Origin: Candidatus Cloacimonadota bacterium
GTDB lineage: Bacteria > Cloacimonadota > Cloacimonadia > JGIOTU-2
NCBI GenBank assembly: GCA_030613025.1
Contig: JAUWMT010000003.1
Coordinates: 23,669-87,668 of the forward strand
Direction: 5' to 3'
Length of the DNA: 64,000 nt
Numbering within the stretch: the stretch's first letter is position 1; each line of letters starts with the position of its first letter. Below, piece by piece: positions 1-8,656 of the stretch. Under the pieces are notes generated by a model that did no database searches, was not told the DNA's origin, and saw only the letters and a list, made by a program, of their open reading frames with translations. The position numbers and the translations under genes are program-made.

Positions 1-1160
1 ACATGGCACTTACAGGTGTTAAGGACATGACTATCATGAACACACCTCCGGAAAATCGGCTTCCTGTGCGAACTGCTGTGATCGAATATAATGAAGATAT
101 GATCATCGCTTCAATACGCAGGGAGATAGACCGGCAGGGACAGGTCTTCTTCCTTCATAATAGAGTTGAAACCATTTACGGCATGGAAGAAAAACTGAGT
201 GCTTTGATTAAGGGCGTGGACTTCCGGGTTGCTCATGCACAGATGTCCGCGCGTGAACTCGAACAGGTCATGCTGGATTTTTATCATCACGAGTTTGATG
301 TGCTCATATGCACTACAATTATTGAATCGGGCATTGATATTCCCAATGTTAATACGATAATCATAAACCGTGCTGACAAATTCGGGCTTGCACAACTCTA
401 TCAATTACGCGGTCGGGTCGGGCGCTCTGACCATCAGGCATATGCCTATCTCATTGTGCCCAAAAAGATAACCAAAACTGCACATGAGCGTCTTAGAACC
501 ATTGAACAACATGAAGCTCTCGGTTCCGGTTTACATATTGCCATGCGTGATCTTGAGATACGTGGTGCGGGAAATATTCTCGGTAAAAAACAACATGGCA
601 TTATGAACACGATCGGTATGAACTTCTACAACCAGCTTTTGAAACGAGCCATCGAGAAGATCAAACAAGGTGAGGATAGAGATATTTTTGATGTGGAGCG
701 ATATCATACAAAAATACAATGCGAAATACCTTTTTCCTTGCCTGAAACTTATATTGAAGATGATGCGATCCGACTGAATTTTTACAAACGCCTGAACAAT
801 GCTGAAGATGAAGCTGAATTTCAATCCTTGCAGGAAGAGATGCGTGACCGCTTCGGTCCGCTTCCCCAGGTTGCAAAGTATGTCTTCCAATATTATCATG
901 TATCTTTCCTGCTTGCAAAGACTTCCATCTTATCAGTTTACATCGGAAAAAGAAAGATAACGATAGAAGTTGACTCAACAGTGCTTACTAGAAACAGGAT
1001 CGAGGAGATCATGAAAAATATTCCACATGAAGTCCAATTCAGCATGACCAAAGGAGCAAAAATCATTGTCAAACTGTCCCACAATAAAATTGACAGCTTC
1101 AAGGCGAACTTTGACGTTTGTATTCAAATAATTAAAATATTAGGTAAGAAAAAAACCTGA
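1..1160 (+). CDS. mfd: Transcription-repair coupling factor Mfd, C-terminal part (5' end outside window)
   Basis: Mfd is a DNA translocase that removes RNA polymerase stalled at lesions and recruits UvrA. The frame is already open at base 1, so this is the last third of a protein usually about 1100 residues long. Seen here: the end of helicase lobe 1 (MALTGVKDM), the whole second RecA-like lobe with the motif V/VI region TTIIESGIDIPNVNTIII and QLRGRVGRS, and then the C-terminal TRCF domain from about residue 235 with its EIPFSLPETYI region. It ends in TGA. The next gene begins 21 bases downstream on the same strand, so co-transcription with the foldase genes is likely. No frameshift is seen. 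Confidence 0.96.
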   Translation, partial: MALTGVKDMTIMNTPPENRLPVRTAVIEYNEDMIIASIRREIDRQGQVFFLHNRVETIYGMEEKLSALIKGVDFRVAHAQMSARELEQVMLDFYHHEFDVLICTTIIESGIDIPNVNTIIINRADKFGLAQLYQLRGRVGRSDHQAYAYLIVPKKITKTAHERLRTIEQHEALGSGLHIAMRDLEIRGAGNILGKKQHGIMNTIGMNFYNQLLKRAIEKIKQGEDRDIFDVERYHTKIQCEIPFSLPETYIEDDAIRLNFYKRLNNAEDEAEFQSLQEEMRDRFGPLPQVAKYVFQYYHVSFLLAKTSILSVYIGKRKITIEVDSTVLTRNRIEEIMKNIPHEVQFSMTKGAKIIVKLSHNKIDSFKANFDVCIQIIKILGKKKT

Positions 1161-1181
1161 TCGAACATAAGAAGGATTTAC

Positions 1182-2525
1182 ATGAAAAAATCTACAAAAA
1201 TTATTCTCATAATCATTGTTATCATTTCTGCTGCATTGATCATCATTAACAATTTCATACGAAAGGATACAGATGTACTCTTTGCTAAAGTAAATGATAA
1301 TGAAATTTTTCTTTCGGACATTGAAAATACCGCTGCCATGTATGGTTTGCAGGTCAATCAGGAAGACACGGGTCTCATTCTCGACCAGCTTATAAATAAT
1401 GAAGTTGCGAAAATCTACGCTCAAAACACAGGAATGGTTAACGAGCCGGGCTTCAATAAAGATTTTGAATGGCAAAAGAACGAGATGCGGAAGGAACTGC
1501 TCATTAACACCATGCTTGAGGATATTGTGAAAACTCAAACCACTATCTCCGACGAAGAACTCCTTAAATATGTGGAGGTGAATCCTTTTGTAAAGATCAG
1601 GACGATCTTCATCCCTGTTCAGGATGATAGTGCAAAAGCGGAAGAAGAGATTTACGAAGCTTATGGAAAACTTGAGAAGGGATATGATTTTGAGAGTCTG
1701 CAAAAAAAATATACGGATAAAGCATATCGTACACCAAATAACAAAGCTGAATTGATCAAGCTGGAAGTCCTGCAGAACATTTTGCCCTATGACGGCAACC
1801 TTCCAGAGATCGATGCATTTACGCAGCCAGTGCTTACAAAATACGGATATTACATCATCAAACGTTATGAAGATCCTACTCTTGCTGAGATCAAAGAAGA
1901 AGTGGGCACAACAATTCGAAGTGAAAAAGAAAACTCCTTTCTAAATGATTATCTTGAATCTTTTAAAGAAGATATCATCATCAATGATACGAATCTGGAG
2001 AAGGGTCTTGCTTCTCAAACTAATGCCAATGATGACCTTGTTGTCGCAACAAAGGGAAATGTGACACTTCTTTACGGAACGCTGAAAAAAATTCTTGATT
2101 TCTTCCTCACCACAGAGCAGAGACAAAATCTGGATTATCTCGATTACAAGGATATCTCGGAACAAATCGCTCTGCAGGAATTCTTACTCAGAACTGCGCT
2201 TGATGATAATTATGAATCATCAATGAATTTCATCTCCCAATGGGATGCGCAGTCACAGGAGTTCGACAAAAATCGGGGAGACTATGTTGTTCAGCAGATG
2301 TATAAGGATGTGATCAGTCCTGCAATACAGGTCAATGAAGATGAAATTCTGAATTACTATGATGCTCACAAAAATGAATTTATTATAGACGGCGTTCAGC
2401 AGCCACTCTCCGAAGTCCATTATGATATCGGTCTTGAACTGACGAATAAAAAGTACCAGGAGTGGTTCACAAATGTTATCAATGAATATAACATAACAGT
2501 TGAAAAATATGAAGAAAATTTGTAG
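1182..2525 (+). CDS. Membrane-anchored SurA/PpiC-type peptidyl-prolyl isomerase-like protein
   Basis: A 447-residue protein with one N-terminal membrane segment (residues 8-25, IIL/IIV-rich) and the rest periplasmic. Residues 32-110 look like a SurA N-terminal chaperone region (LFAKVNDNEIFLSDIENT). Residues about 125-235 look like a PpiC/parvulin domain (VKIRTIFIPV, YDFESLQKKYTD, TKYGYYIIKR). The second half is helical and less clear, perhaps a degenerate second chaperone module. Its ATG follows an AGAAGGA site. The lipoprotein gene downstream starts inside its last codons, so the two are translationally coupled. Probable role: folding outer-membrane or secreted proteins. Catalysis is not assured, as family active-site residues are poorly conserved here. 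Confidence 0.85.
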   Translation: MKKSTKIILIIIVIISAALIIINNFIRKDTDVLFAKVNDNEIFLSDIENTAAMYGLQVNQEDTGLILDQLINNEVAKIYAQNTGMVNEPGFNKDFEWQKNEMRKELLINTMLEDIVKTQTTISDEELLKYVEVNPFVKIRTIFIPVQDDSAKAEEEIYEAYGKLEKGYDFESLQKKYTDKAYRTPNNKAELIKLEVLQNILPYDGNLPEIDAFTQPVLTKYGYYIIKRYEDPTLAEIKEEVGTTIRSEKENSFLNDYLESFKEDIIINDTNLEKGLASQTNANDDLVVATKGNVTLLYGTLKKILDFFLTTEQRQNLDYLDYKDISEQIALQEFLLRTALDDNYESSMNFISQWDAQSQEFDKNRGDYVVQQMYKDVISPAIQVNEDEILNYYDAHKNEFIIDGVQQPLSEVHYDIGLELTNKKYQEWFTNVINEYNITVEKYEENL

Positions 2526-3300
2526 TCTTTTACTGTGCCTAATTCTTATATTATTGATCCTCCAGTGCAATAAAGAGGAAAATAAGAAGGGCATCGTCGT
2601 TGCTGAAGTGAACAAGGAGAAACTCTATGAGCACGAATTCCGCTCACTTTTCACAGAAGAGGAATGGCTCAAAGCTACTCCCGAAGAAAAGAACAAGATA
2701 ATCAATGATTGGATTGAGATAACTCTTCTTGCCCAGGAAGCGGAGAAGCTTGGTCTGGACAAAAAGCCCGAAGTGAAATTCAATATCAAATATGCAAAAA
2801 GAACACTTCTTGCGAATGAGATCCTTGCATATAACCTCAAGGATATTTTTGTATCTCGTGACGAAGTTCTGGATTACTATAATCTACATAGAAATGATTT
2901 CTTGAAAGACAGAACATTATACAAGATCCAGCAATTCATTGTGCCAAACTGGGCTATTGCCGATTCAGCGATCAAACTCTTTAATGGAGGTGAAGCATTC
3001 TACACAGTTGCAAAAAATACCGGCTCCAATTATCTTGTGAGGACTATCACAAAGAATGAAGTCACTCCTGCATTCTGGGATTTTGTTTCCGGTATGAAGA
3101 AGTGGCATATTCGTATTATTGATGACGAAGCAAAACTTAAGGTCGTGCAACTCCTTGATATTCAAGAAGAAGAATCCCCTATACCCTTCCAGGAAATAAG
3201 CGACTCTCTTCTAATAGAGCTTCTGGAGATCAAGCGAAATGAATTTCTGACTAATGCATTAGATAGTCTTGAAATCAGTTACAAAGTAAAAATTTATTAG
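2509..3300 (+). CDS. SurA/PpiC-like lipoprotein, putative periplasmic foldase
   Basis: The protein starts MKKICSLLL and has a lipobox ending ILQC at about residue 20, so it should be a lipoprotein. A TTG at 2500 gives a three-residue-longer alternative; ATG 2509 is preferred because the signal peptide then begins with the usual MKK. Residues about 30-105 are SurA-N-like (VVAEVNKEKLYEHEFRSLF; ITLLAQEAEKLGL). The later part holds a short, divergent PpiC-like region (LYKIQQFIV). It overlaps the preceding gene by 17 bases and ends in TAG seven bases before surA. At about 263 residues it may keep chaperone but not isomerase activity (inference). Confidence 0.82.
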   Translation: MKKICSLLLCLILILLILQCNKEENKKGIVVAEVNKEKLYEHEFRSLFTEEEWLKATPEEKNKIINDWIEITLLAQEAEKLGLDKKPEVKFNIKYAKRTLLANEILAYNLKDIFVSRDEVLDYYNLHRNDFLKDRTLYKIQQFIVPNWAIADSAIKLFNGGEAFYTVAKNTGSNYLVRTITKNEVTPAFWDFVSGMKKWHIRIIDDEAKLKVVQLLDIQEEESPIPFQEISDSLLIELLEIKRNEFLTNALDSLEISYKVKIY

Positions 3301-3307
3301 GAATAAA

Positions 3308-4576
3308 ATGAAATTATTACAAATCCTCTTATTTATCAGTATCTTGGCTGTTGCCGGTATGCTTCATGCAGATCAAGTGGACGGCATTGCTGCGATCGTT
3401 GGCAATAAGGTCATTCTCAAATCAGAGATTGAAACCAATTATGAAGAGCTGAAAGCATCTGCTGCACTTGGTGAAAATATCACAAGAGAAAATATTCTCA
3501 GATTACTTATTGAAGAAAAACTCATCATAGAGAAGGCAGAACGTGATGATATCACTGCATCTGAAGGTGAGATTCAAATGCAACTCGAACGTGTCATGAA
3601 AAATATCATTGCCCAGTTTCCCACCTACCAGGATTTCCTGAAAGTACTTCAAAACGAAGGGCTAACAGTAGATGGATTAAAGGATCGTTACAGAAGCCAG
3701 ATCGCAAAACAGGTTATGCGTGATAAATTGCTTCAGCAGGCAGTTTTTTCAAAGATCGATGTGTCTGAATACGAAAAGAGAAATTATTATGAAACTCATT
3801 TAGATAGTTTCCCTGATCGACCCAAAATGGTAAAGATCGCAGAAATAGCTATAAAACCGGCTATGGGTGGTGAGAGTCTCGATCAAGCATTGCAGGAGAT
3901 AGAAGATATTCAGAATGAACTAAATAAAGGTGCTGATTTTGAAACCCTTGCACAAACGTATTCTGACTGCCCTTCTGCCGCACAAAACGGTGATCTCGGT
4001 TACTTTTCTCGAGGGCAGATGGTCCCGGAATTTGAGAAAGCTGCCTTTGAACTGGAGATCGGTGAAGTCAGCGAACCTGTACTTACTGAGTTTGGTTACC
4101 ATCTAATAAGAGTTGACGACAAACGTGATGGTGAGGTCAAAGCACGTCATATTCTTATAGAAGCAGCAATGTCGGACAGCGATAAAGAAAAGATCACTCA
4201 ACTCGTAAATGAAGTATATCAAAAATTACAAGATGGGGCTGATTTCATGGAGTGTGCAATAGAGTATTCAACCCCGACAGAGGAAACCGTTGAAGAAGTT
4301 GTTATTGATGAATATCCTATCGATCAATTGGATCAAATACCTCAGATCGGTACATACATTAAGGATCTGCAGGAAAGCGAATTTACAGAAGTCCTTGAAA
4401 TTGATGATACTTATTATATCTTCAAAAATATCGGATACACAGAACCTCGTCCTTATACATATGATGAAATCACTCCGCAATTAGAGCAGATCGTGTATCA
4501 GCAAAAACAGCAAAAAGCGATCGATGAATGGATCGATAAACTTAAATCTGAGATCTATGTTAAAGTGATCGAGTAA
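3308..4576 (+). CDS. surA: Periplasmic chaperone/peptidyl-prolyl isomerase SurA
   Basis: SurA escorts unfolded beta-barrel proteins through the periplasm to the BAM complex. The signal peptide is residues 1-21 (ending LHA|D). The SurA N-domain follows (VDGIAAIVGNKVILKSEIE), with a helical arm to about residue 165. The first parvulin domain covers about 170-275 (GADFETLAQTYSDCPSA, NGDLGYFSRGQMVPEFE, TEFGYHLIRV). A second begins at KARHILIEA (about 278) and is more degraded in its middle. Length (422) matches the family. It is the last gene of the mfd/foldase run and is followed by a clear terminator. A dedicated foldase set suits a genome rich in barrels and secreted proteins. Confidence 0.93.
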   Translation: MKLLQILLFISILAVAGMLHADQVDGIAAIVGNKVILKSEIETNYEELKASAALGENITRENILRLLIEEKLIIEKAERDDITASEGEIQMQLERVMKNIIAQFPTYQDFLKVLQNEGLTVDGLKDRYRSQIAKQVMRDKLLQQAVFSKIDVSEYEKRNYYETHLDSFPDRPKMVKIAEIAIKPAMGGESLDQALQEIEDIQNELNKGADFETLAQTYSDCPSAAQNGDLGYFSRGQMVPEFEKAAFELEIGEVSEPVLTEFGYHLIRVDDKRDGEVKARHILIEAAMSDSDKEKITQLVNEVYQKLQDGADFMECAIEYSTPTEETVEEVVIDEYPIDQLDQIPQIGTYIKDLQESEFTEVLEIDDTYYIFKNIGYTEPRPYTYDEITPQLEQIVYQQKQQKAIDEWIDKLKSEIYVKVIE

Positions 4577-4602
4577 CTATTATAATTATTTGTAAAAACA
4601 CC

Positions 4603-4636
4603 GAAGGTTCGATTGGCAAATCGAGCCTTCTTTTTT
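4603..4636 (+). terminator. Rho-independent terminator after surA
   Basis: A 10-bp stem (4603-4612 with 4621-4630, one G-T pair) and an 8-base loop are followed by six T. It lies 27 bases after the surA stop and closes the plus-strand run. Confidence 0.85.
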
Positions 4637-4667
4637 GTGTTGAGATACATACAAAAAATAGAATAAA

Positions 4668-4697
4668 CTTTGCGAAAGATAGGAAACTTTCGCAAAG
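4668..4697 (-). terminator. Hairpin CTTTGCGAAAG / CTTTCGCAAAG, probable terminator of the lipoprotein gene
   Basis: A perfect 11-bp inverted repeat (4668-4678 and 4687-4697) sits just past the stop of the minus-strand lipoprotein gene. The same two arms recur at 8657-8685, again at the 3' end of a minus-strand gene, so this is a reused hairpin family. A T-rich stretch follows on the minus strand, but it is not a clean T run. Confidence 0.6.
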
Positions 4698-4703
4698 ATA
4701 CAA

Positions 4704-5531
4704 TTACGGTACGATCCTCCTGCCCATAGCATCTTTTCTGCCGGGAGAGTTATCATAAATTTCTGAAACAAAATATATCACAGCAGGATAATCGCGTGGA
4801 AATTTTCCATGAAAATAGCTGTGCACATCATTAATATAGCGCACAACCAGCTTCTCATATTCTGTCAGATCGGGGTCATCCGGATGAAGCAGACGAGCAA
4901 TGGTCTTCAATTTATAAGAAGGAATATCAAGAAATACTATCGTCGAAGATGGATCTGTCATCTGGTTCAAGAAGGTTTGTGTCTCGAACTCCGGAATTGC
5001 ATATAATTCTAGGGAAACCTGACGGTCTAGGTCGAAGAGAGAATCAACATTAGTATAAAAATAGCGGAGTATTTCCAGTTTTTTCACAAAAGAAGAATCG
5101 TCAGTATCTTCCATCAACTGGATAAGTTCCTGAAGTTTATCTGCTTTTGGCAAAAACCCCATACCCTTGACTGCGTTGTTCAGTTTGAACTGCGAATCCT
5201 CTCTCTTATAGCCATAAGTTGCAACAATTCCATTATGCGGTCCGGCAAGTTCAGGTGGTTTCATTTGCAAAAACCTATCAAGCGTTTCAATCCTTTTCTG
5301 AACATCCCATTCCATGAATTTTTCCGGAAATTCTACAAGCTGAAATTTTCCCCATTTCCCGTCAACACGAGCTTGTATGACAGAATCTCCTGGCTCGGGA
5401 GTTACCACGCAATCCTGCTGAAAGTAATTATCTATCCAGAAATTTGTTTTTACTGATTTTTGTGTGTCCTCACAGGAAACAAGTGCGAAAACAATTCCGA
5501 GAATAAGGCATAAATTGATTATTTTTTTCAT
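4704..5531 (-). CDS. Lipoprotein of unknown function
   Basis: I do not recognise the family. The start is set at the ATG of MKKIINLCL, because a GGAGC site lies 8-9 bases upstream and the frame then begins with a lipoprotein signal (lipobox ALVSC, Cys at about residue 20). An upstream ATG at 5600 would bury this signal. The mature part (about 255 residues) is mixed alpha/beta with no clear motif. It includes a QARVDGKWGKFQLV segment and a Tyr-rich C-terminus (DYPAVIYFVSEIYDNSPG). It stands alone between convergent surA and divergent malQ. Confidence 0.75.
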   Translation of the reverse strand: MKKIINLCLILGIVFALVSCEDTQKSVKTNFWIDNYFQQDCVVTPEPGDSVIQARVDGKWGKFQLVEFPEKFMEWDVQKRIETLDRFLQMKPPELAGPHNGIVATYGYKREDSQFKLNNAVKGMGFLPKADKLQELIQLMEDTDDSSFVKKLEILRYFYTNVDSLFDLDRQVSLELYAIPEFETQTFLNQMTDPSSTIVFLDIPSYKLKTIARLLHPDDPDLTEYEKLVVRYINDVHSYFHGKFPRDYPAVIYFVSEIYDNSPGRKDAMGRRIVP

Positions 5532-5670
5532 TATCGCTGCTCCTATTTTTTTTCTGTGATTCGAATACATTTGAATTCTCAATTGATTGTCAATTTTCAC
5601 AAGAAAAGAAACATTGACAGTCAGCTGCCATTATCTGAATTCCAAATCAACTTAATCTCAAGAGGTTAAC

Positions 5671-7161
5671 ATGAAATTCAAAAGATCCTGTGGTGTTTTA
5701 CTGCATCCCACTTCTCTGCCCGGCAGATTCGGCATTGGAGATCTTGGTCCGGAAGCATATAGATTTATTGATTTCCTGGTAAAATCGGAACAAAAAATCT
5801 GGCAGATACTTCCGCTAAATTATCCCGGCTATGGAAATTCACCATACAATCCGATCTCTGCTTTTGCAGGTAATCCTTATTTGATCAGCCCGGAAAAACT
5901 AGTTGAGCAAGGATATCTTGACCCAGAAGAGATCGAAGATCATCCCGAGTTTGATGCTCATAAAGTTGATTTTCACAAAATTATTGAATACAAAGATTTA
6001 TTATTTAAGAGAGCTTTTCAGAATTTTCAAGATCACACCCCACATAAAATTTTATCTGATTTCGATATTTTCTGCTATGAAAATACTTCTTGGCTCGATG
6101 ATTTCAGCTTATTCGCTGCACTTCGTGAGAAAAATGATTTTCGTTCGTGGAATACATGGGAAAAAGATGTGCGGATGAGAAAAGAAAAAGCACTCATTCT
6201 TTCCAGAAATAAACTCGCAGAGCAGATACGTTACCATAAATTCGTACAATACCTTTTCTACACTCAATGGCAGGAACTTCTGAATTATGCTCACAAGAAG
6301 AATGTTCAGATAGTTGGTGACATTCCGATATTTGTTGCTTATGACAGCGCCGATGTATGGGTGCATCAAAACCTTTTTTATCTTGATGAAAATGGAAATC
6401 CGACTGTCATTTCCGGAGTACCTCCTGACGAATTTTCCAAAGAGGGGCAACTCTGGGGAAATCCGCTCTATGATTGGGATGTGATGAAACAGAATGACTA
6501 TCTCTGGTGGCAGGAACGCATTTCTCATTTACTGAATTTTGTTGATTATATCCGTATTGATCATTTTATAGGATTCATCCGGTATTGGATGGTGAAACCC
6601 GGTTCAAAAACTGCCCAAAAAGGTAAATGGGGCAAAGGACCAGATGCTCATTTCTTTTCTACGATAAAGAGCCATCTGGGAGAACTTCCCATTATTGCAG
6701 AAGATCTCGGAATTATCATTCCCCGCGTGAATGAGCTTCGTGATGAGTTTGGCTTTCCGGGCATGAAGATCCTGCAATATTCTTTTGCTGAGCAAGATCA
6801 GCGTCCTCATGAGTTTGAGCAGAATTCAATTACTTATCCCGGTACTCATGATAATGATACTATGAAAACCTGGTTTGTGAATTTGAAAAAGTATGAACCC
6901 GAGATATATAAAACCTTAACTGAATATATTAATTATAATGAAGAAGAGTCCTTTTGCCAGCAGATGATCGAGTGTGCCTATTCAACTCCTTCCAATTGGA
7001 CGATCATTCAATTGCAGGATATTCTCTGCCTTGGTGCTGAAGCACGGATGAACCGACCCGGTACAGTTGAAGATAATTGGGTCTGGCACTTTACTGATGA
7101 AATGATCACGAATGAAATAATTGAGAAGCTTCGGGAATTGGTTGAGAAGTATAAGAGATAA
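5671..7161 (+). CDS. malQ: 4-alpha-glucanotransferase (amylomaltase, GH77)
   Basis: MalQ moves alpha-1,4-glucan segments between maltodextrins, releasing glucose and longer chains in the cytoplasm. The 496 residues match the usual bacterial size. The opening RSCGVLLHPTSLPGRFGIGD is characteristic. Catalytic residues read as Asp297 (YIRIDHF, nucleophile), Glu344 (IIAEDLG, acid/base) and Asp394 (GTHDND, transition-state stabiliser). The loop VPPDEFSKEGQLWGNPLYDW is also typical. No signal peptide. The start follows an AAGAGG site. It probably processes the maltodextrins imported by the ABC system encoded at 38650-41784, although the insertion element now separates it from that locus. Confidence 0.97.
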   Translation: MKFKRSCGVLLHPTSLPGRFGIGDLGPEAYRFIDFLVKSEQKIWQILPLNYPGYGNSPYNPISAFAGNPYLISPEKLVEQGYLDPEEIEDHPEFDAHKVDFHKIIEYKDLLFKRAFQNFQDHTPHKILSDFDIFCYENTSWLDDFSLFAALREKNDFRSWNTWEKDVRMRKEKALILSRNKLAEQIRYHKFVQYLFYTQWQELLNYAHKKNVQIVGDIPIFVAYDSADVWVHQNLFYLDENGNPTVISGVPPDEFSKEGQLWGNPLYDWDVMKQNDYLWWQERISHLLNFVDYIRIDHFIGFIRYWMVKPGSKTAQKGKWGKGPDAHFFSTIKSHLGELPIIAEDLGIIIPRVNELRDEFGFPGMKILQYSFAEQDQRPHEFEQNSITYPGTHDNDTMKTWFVNLKKYEPEIYKTLTEYINYNEEESFCQQMIECAYSTPSNWTIIQLQDILCLGAEARMNRPGTVEDNWVWHFTDEMITNEIIEKLRELVEKYKR

Positions 7162-7188
7162 AAACTTACCTTGTCATTTTTGAGGAGC

Positions 7189-7243
7189 GGAGCGAAGAAT
7201 CTCGTTAAAGGATAAACTATTCTATCGGGAGATTCTTCGCTCC
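7189..7243. repeat. 15-bp inverted repeat between malQ and the IS110 element
   Basis: GGAGCGAAGAATCTC at 7189-7203 is perfectly inverted at 7229-7243, with 25 bases between. It is palindromic, lies right after the malQ stop and could serve as a transcript end. The flanking bases (TGAG...CTCA) suggest a mobile palindromic repeat of the kind scattered through such genomes. Confidence 0.75.
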
Positions 7244-7283
7244 ACTTCGTTACTCTCAGAATGTACTGTGTTTCAAAGTCAAC

Positions 7284-7634
7284 TTATTTTGCATATTGAG
7301 GGTTCCATTCTCTATCATATTTTACAATAGCAAAGATATGACGTAGTAATTTATGTGCGACTGCAACAAGTGCAACTTTCTTTAATTTACCTGATGCCAA
7401 TAATCGGTCATAATATTCTCGATATACCGGGTTATATTTCTTTGCACTCAACGCACTCATGTAAAGAGTCTTACGTATCAAAGCATGTCCCTTCTTACTT
7501 ATGTTGGAACCTCTTTTTACACTCGTTCCAGATTGTCTTGGGTTGGGATTTAGTCCCGCAAAGGAAACCGCCTGCTTTGCTGTCTCAAATTGCTCAAAAT
7601 TACCATAAAAAGCCATAATCATTGATGCCGTCAT
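7284..7634 (-). pseudogene. IS110 transposase, C-terminal (transposase_20) fragment
   Basis: This is the C-terminal half of the IS110 transposase, with the helix-hairpin-helix-like SIKGVGKMTASMIM region, FAGLNPNPRQSGTS and the Ser-containing KRGSNISKKGHALIRKTLYMSAL. In the family the serine of this domain joins the N-terminal DEDD site for strand exchange. The first ATG is at 7634, but the frame is open back to the amber codon at 7743-7745 (KIECEIDKLKKILYDYLDT...), so the true fragment runs to 7742. Separate translation is doubtful since no ribosome site was seen. Confidence 0.8.
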
Positions 7635-7742
7635 CTTGCCGACCCCCTTGATAGAGGTCAGCTTCGATGACTGATCTGGAAAATGAGTATCGAGATAATC
7701 ATAAAGAATCTTCTTAAGCTTGTCTATCTCACACTCTATCTT

Positions 7743-8246
7743 CTAAACCATCGACCGATAAGTCTTTCCAACTTCCTTCGATACCGGATACCCATGAGTA
7801 TACGATTCAAGCCGATTACTGAACGCGGTGTGGGTTTTATGTAAATCTTCGATAGCTTTTGATAACTGGAACAATACCATACGATCATCTGAGTGGGGGG
7901 CAAATTCTTCGGGATTTTGTTCATAACCATATTCGGCTATTAGTCTTGCATCAATACTGTCCGTCTTCGCTCTTAACATCTTCATCTCGCCATAACGCTT
8001 GATGATCAAAGGATTTATTACTGATACAAAGTAGCCCCAATCATGAGCTTCCAAGGCAATCCTTAAATGATAGATACCAGTAGCTTCCATCACTATCTGA
8101 AGATCGTCTGATGAATATTTCTTAAGAAATTTCACAAAAGCTTTCTTGTTGTTAGCGATGGTAATATTATCATGCTTCTCTCCATTATAAAGAGAAATAT
8201 CAAGTGTCTCTTTTGACACGTCTATTCCGGCTGTTAGCTTTTTCAT
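7743..8246 (-). pseudogene. IS110 transposase, N-terminal DEDD fragment
   Basis: The N-terminal RuvC-like catalytic domain: GIDVSKETLDISL (first Asp), VMEATGIYH (Glu) and KTDSIDARLIAEYG (Asp pair). The DEDD set looks complete. An AAGGAG ribosome site lies just ahead of the ATG. The frame ends at TAG 7743-7745 in the linker helix, and the C-terminal domain continues in the same frame, so this is a point nonsense change (Gln, Lys or Glu to amber are the likely single steps). Translation would yield a 167-residue product lacking the C-terminal domain. Confidence 0.85.
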
Positions 8247-8253
8247 CTAAACT

Positions 8254-8400
8254 CCTTTACAAGATTGTAAGGAATAAGTAATCTATCATTGTGCATTATG
8301 CAGGTTATAAACCTAATGTACTGTTCAGATTCGTGGAAGGTGGGCTTAACATTCCCTGCGGTCTGTAAGACCAATGACAATATAAGCTTGCTCACCTTCC
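8254..8400 (-). ncRNA. Candidate IS110 bridge RNA: three hairpins upstream of the transposase
   Basis: Read on the minus strand, the flank contains: an outer 11-bp stem (8390-8400 with 8335-8345, one mismatch) that encloses a small GGTCT/AGACC hairpin (8360-8372); a second hairpin AGGTT/AACCT (8302-8314) prolonged by CATT/AATG; and a third (8254-8272) that overlaps the transposase ribosome site. IS110-group elements are known to encode a bridge RNA in this position, with a 5' stem followed by target- and donor-binding loops. Assignment as such is inference; loop-to-DNA complementarity was not tested. Confidence 0.45.
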
Positions 8401-8504
8401 CCTATTCCTTTCAATTATGCTTTTCATGACTATTCTTCTATTTATAAATAATTTGTAGTCAATATACAATGACAATATTGTTTTACCTTTAAACACCATT
8501 AATT

Positions 8505-8602
8505 TCCTTCTCCTCCCAGTAGAGGGCTGGGGTGAGGTAAAATAAAAAAAGGGGCTGAATATATTCAGCCCCGATATGAGCGTCCCCAACGAGGGCGTTG
8601 GG
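8505..8602. repeat. Two short dispersed palindromic repeats
   Basis: 8505-8539 holds a TTCTCCTCCCAGTAGAGGG...GGGGTGAGGT element related to those at 13238-13273 and about 45165-45200. 8585-8602 is a CCCAAC/GTTGGG hairpin followed by AACGAG, related in style to the GTTCCCAAAC/GTTTGGGAAC palindrome at 50442-50465. No gene is supported between 8401 and 8696; the ORF-like stretch at 8392-8589 is made of these repeats. Confidence 0.55.
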
Positions 8603-8612
8603 AACGAGAAGT

Positions 8613-8641
8613 AAAAACCGTCAGGAATTTCTCCCTGACGG
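8613..8641 (-). terminator. Rho-independent terminator for the minus-strand glucan locus
   Basis: A perfect 8-bp stem CCGTCAGG/CCTGACGG (8618-8625 with 8634-8641) is followed on the minus strand by five T (8613-8617). It is 56 bases past the stop of the last sorted-protein gene. Confidence 0.8.
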
Positions 8642-8656
8642 CTCTTGAATATTTAA

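Larger units (their letters stand above)
7284..8400 (-). mobile_element. IS110-family insertion sequence, transposase interrupted by one amber codon
   Basis: The unit consists of a DEDD-type transposase frame (7284-8246, minus strand) and about 150 bases of highly structured non-coding DNA ahead of it. IS110 elements usually lack terminal inverted repeats, so exact ends cannot be read from one copy; the limits given are the coding end and the outer edge of the last hairpin. The reading frame is continuous except for TAG at 7743-7745, giving 320 sense-or-amber codons before the TAA. One mutation separates it from an intact element. Confidence 0.85.

Noticed and set aside
4586..4771. 61-residue minus-strand frame
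   Set aside because: It covers the surA terminator and the hairpin repeat at 4668-4697 and overlaps the end of the lipoprotein gene in another frame.
8392..8589. 65-residue open frame downstream of the IS110 element
   Set aside because: It is composed of dispersed palindromic repeats, and no domain or ribosome site supports it.
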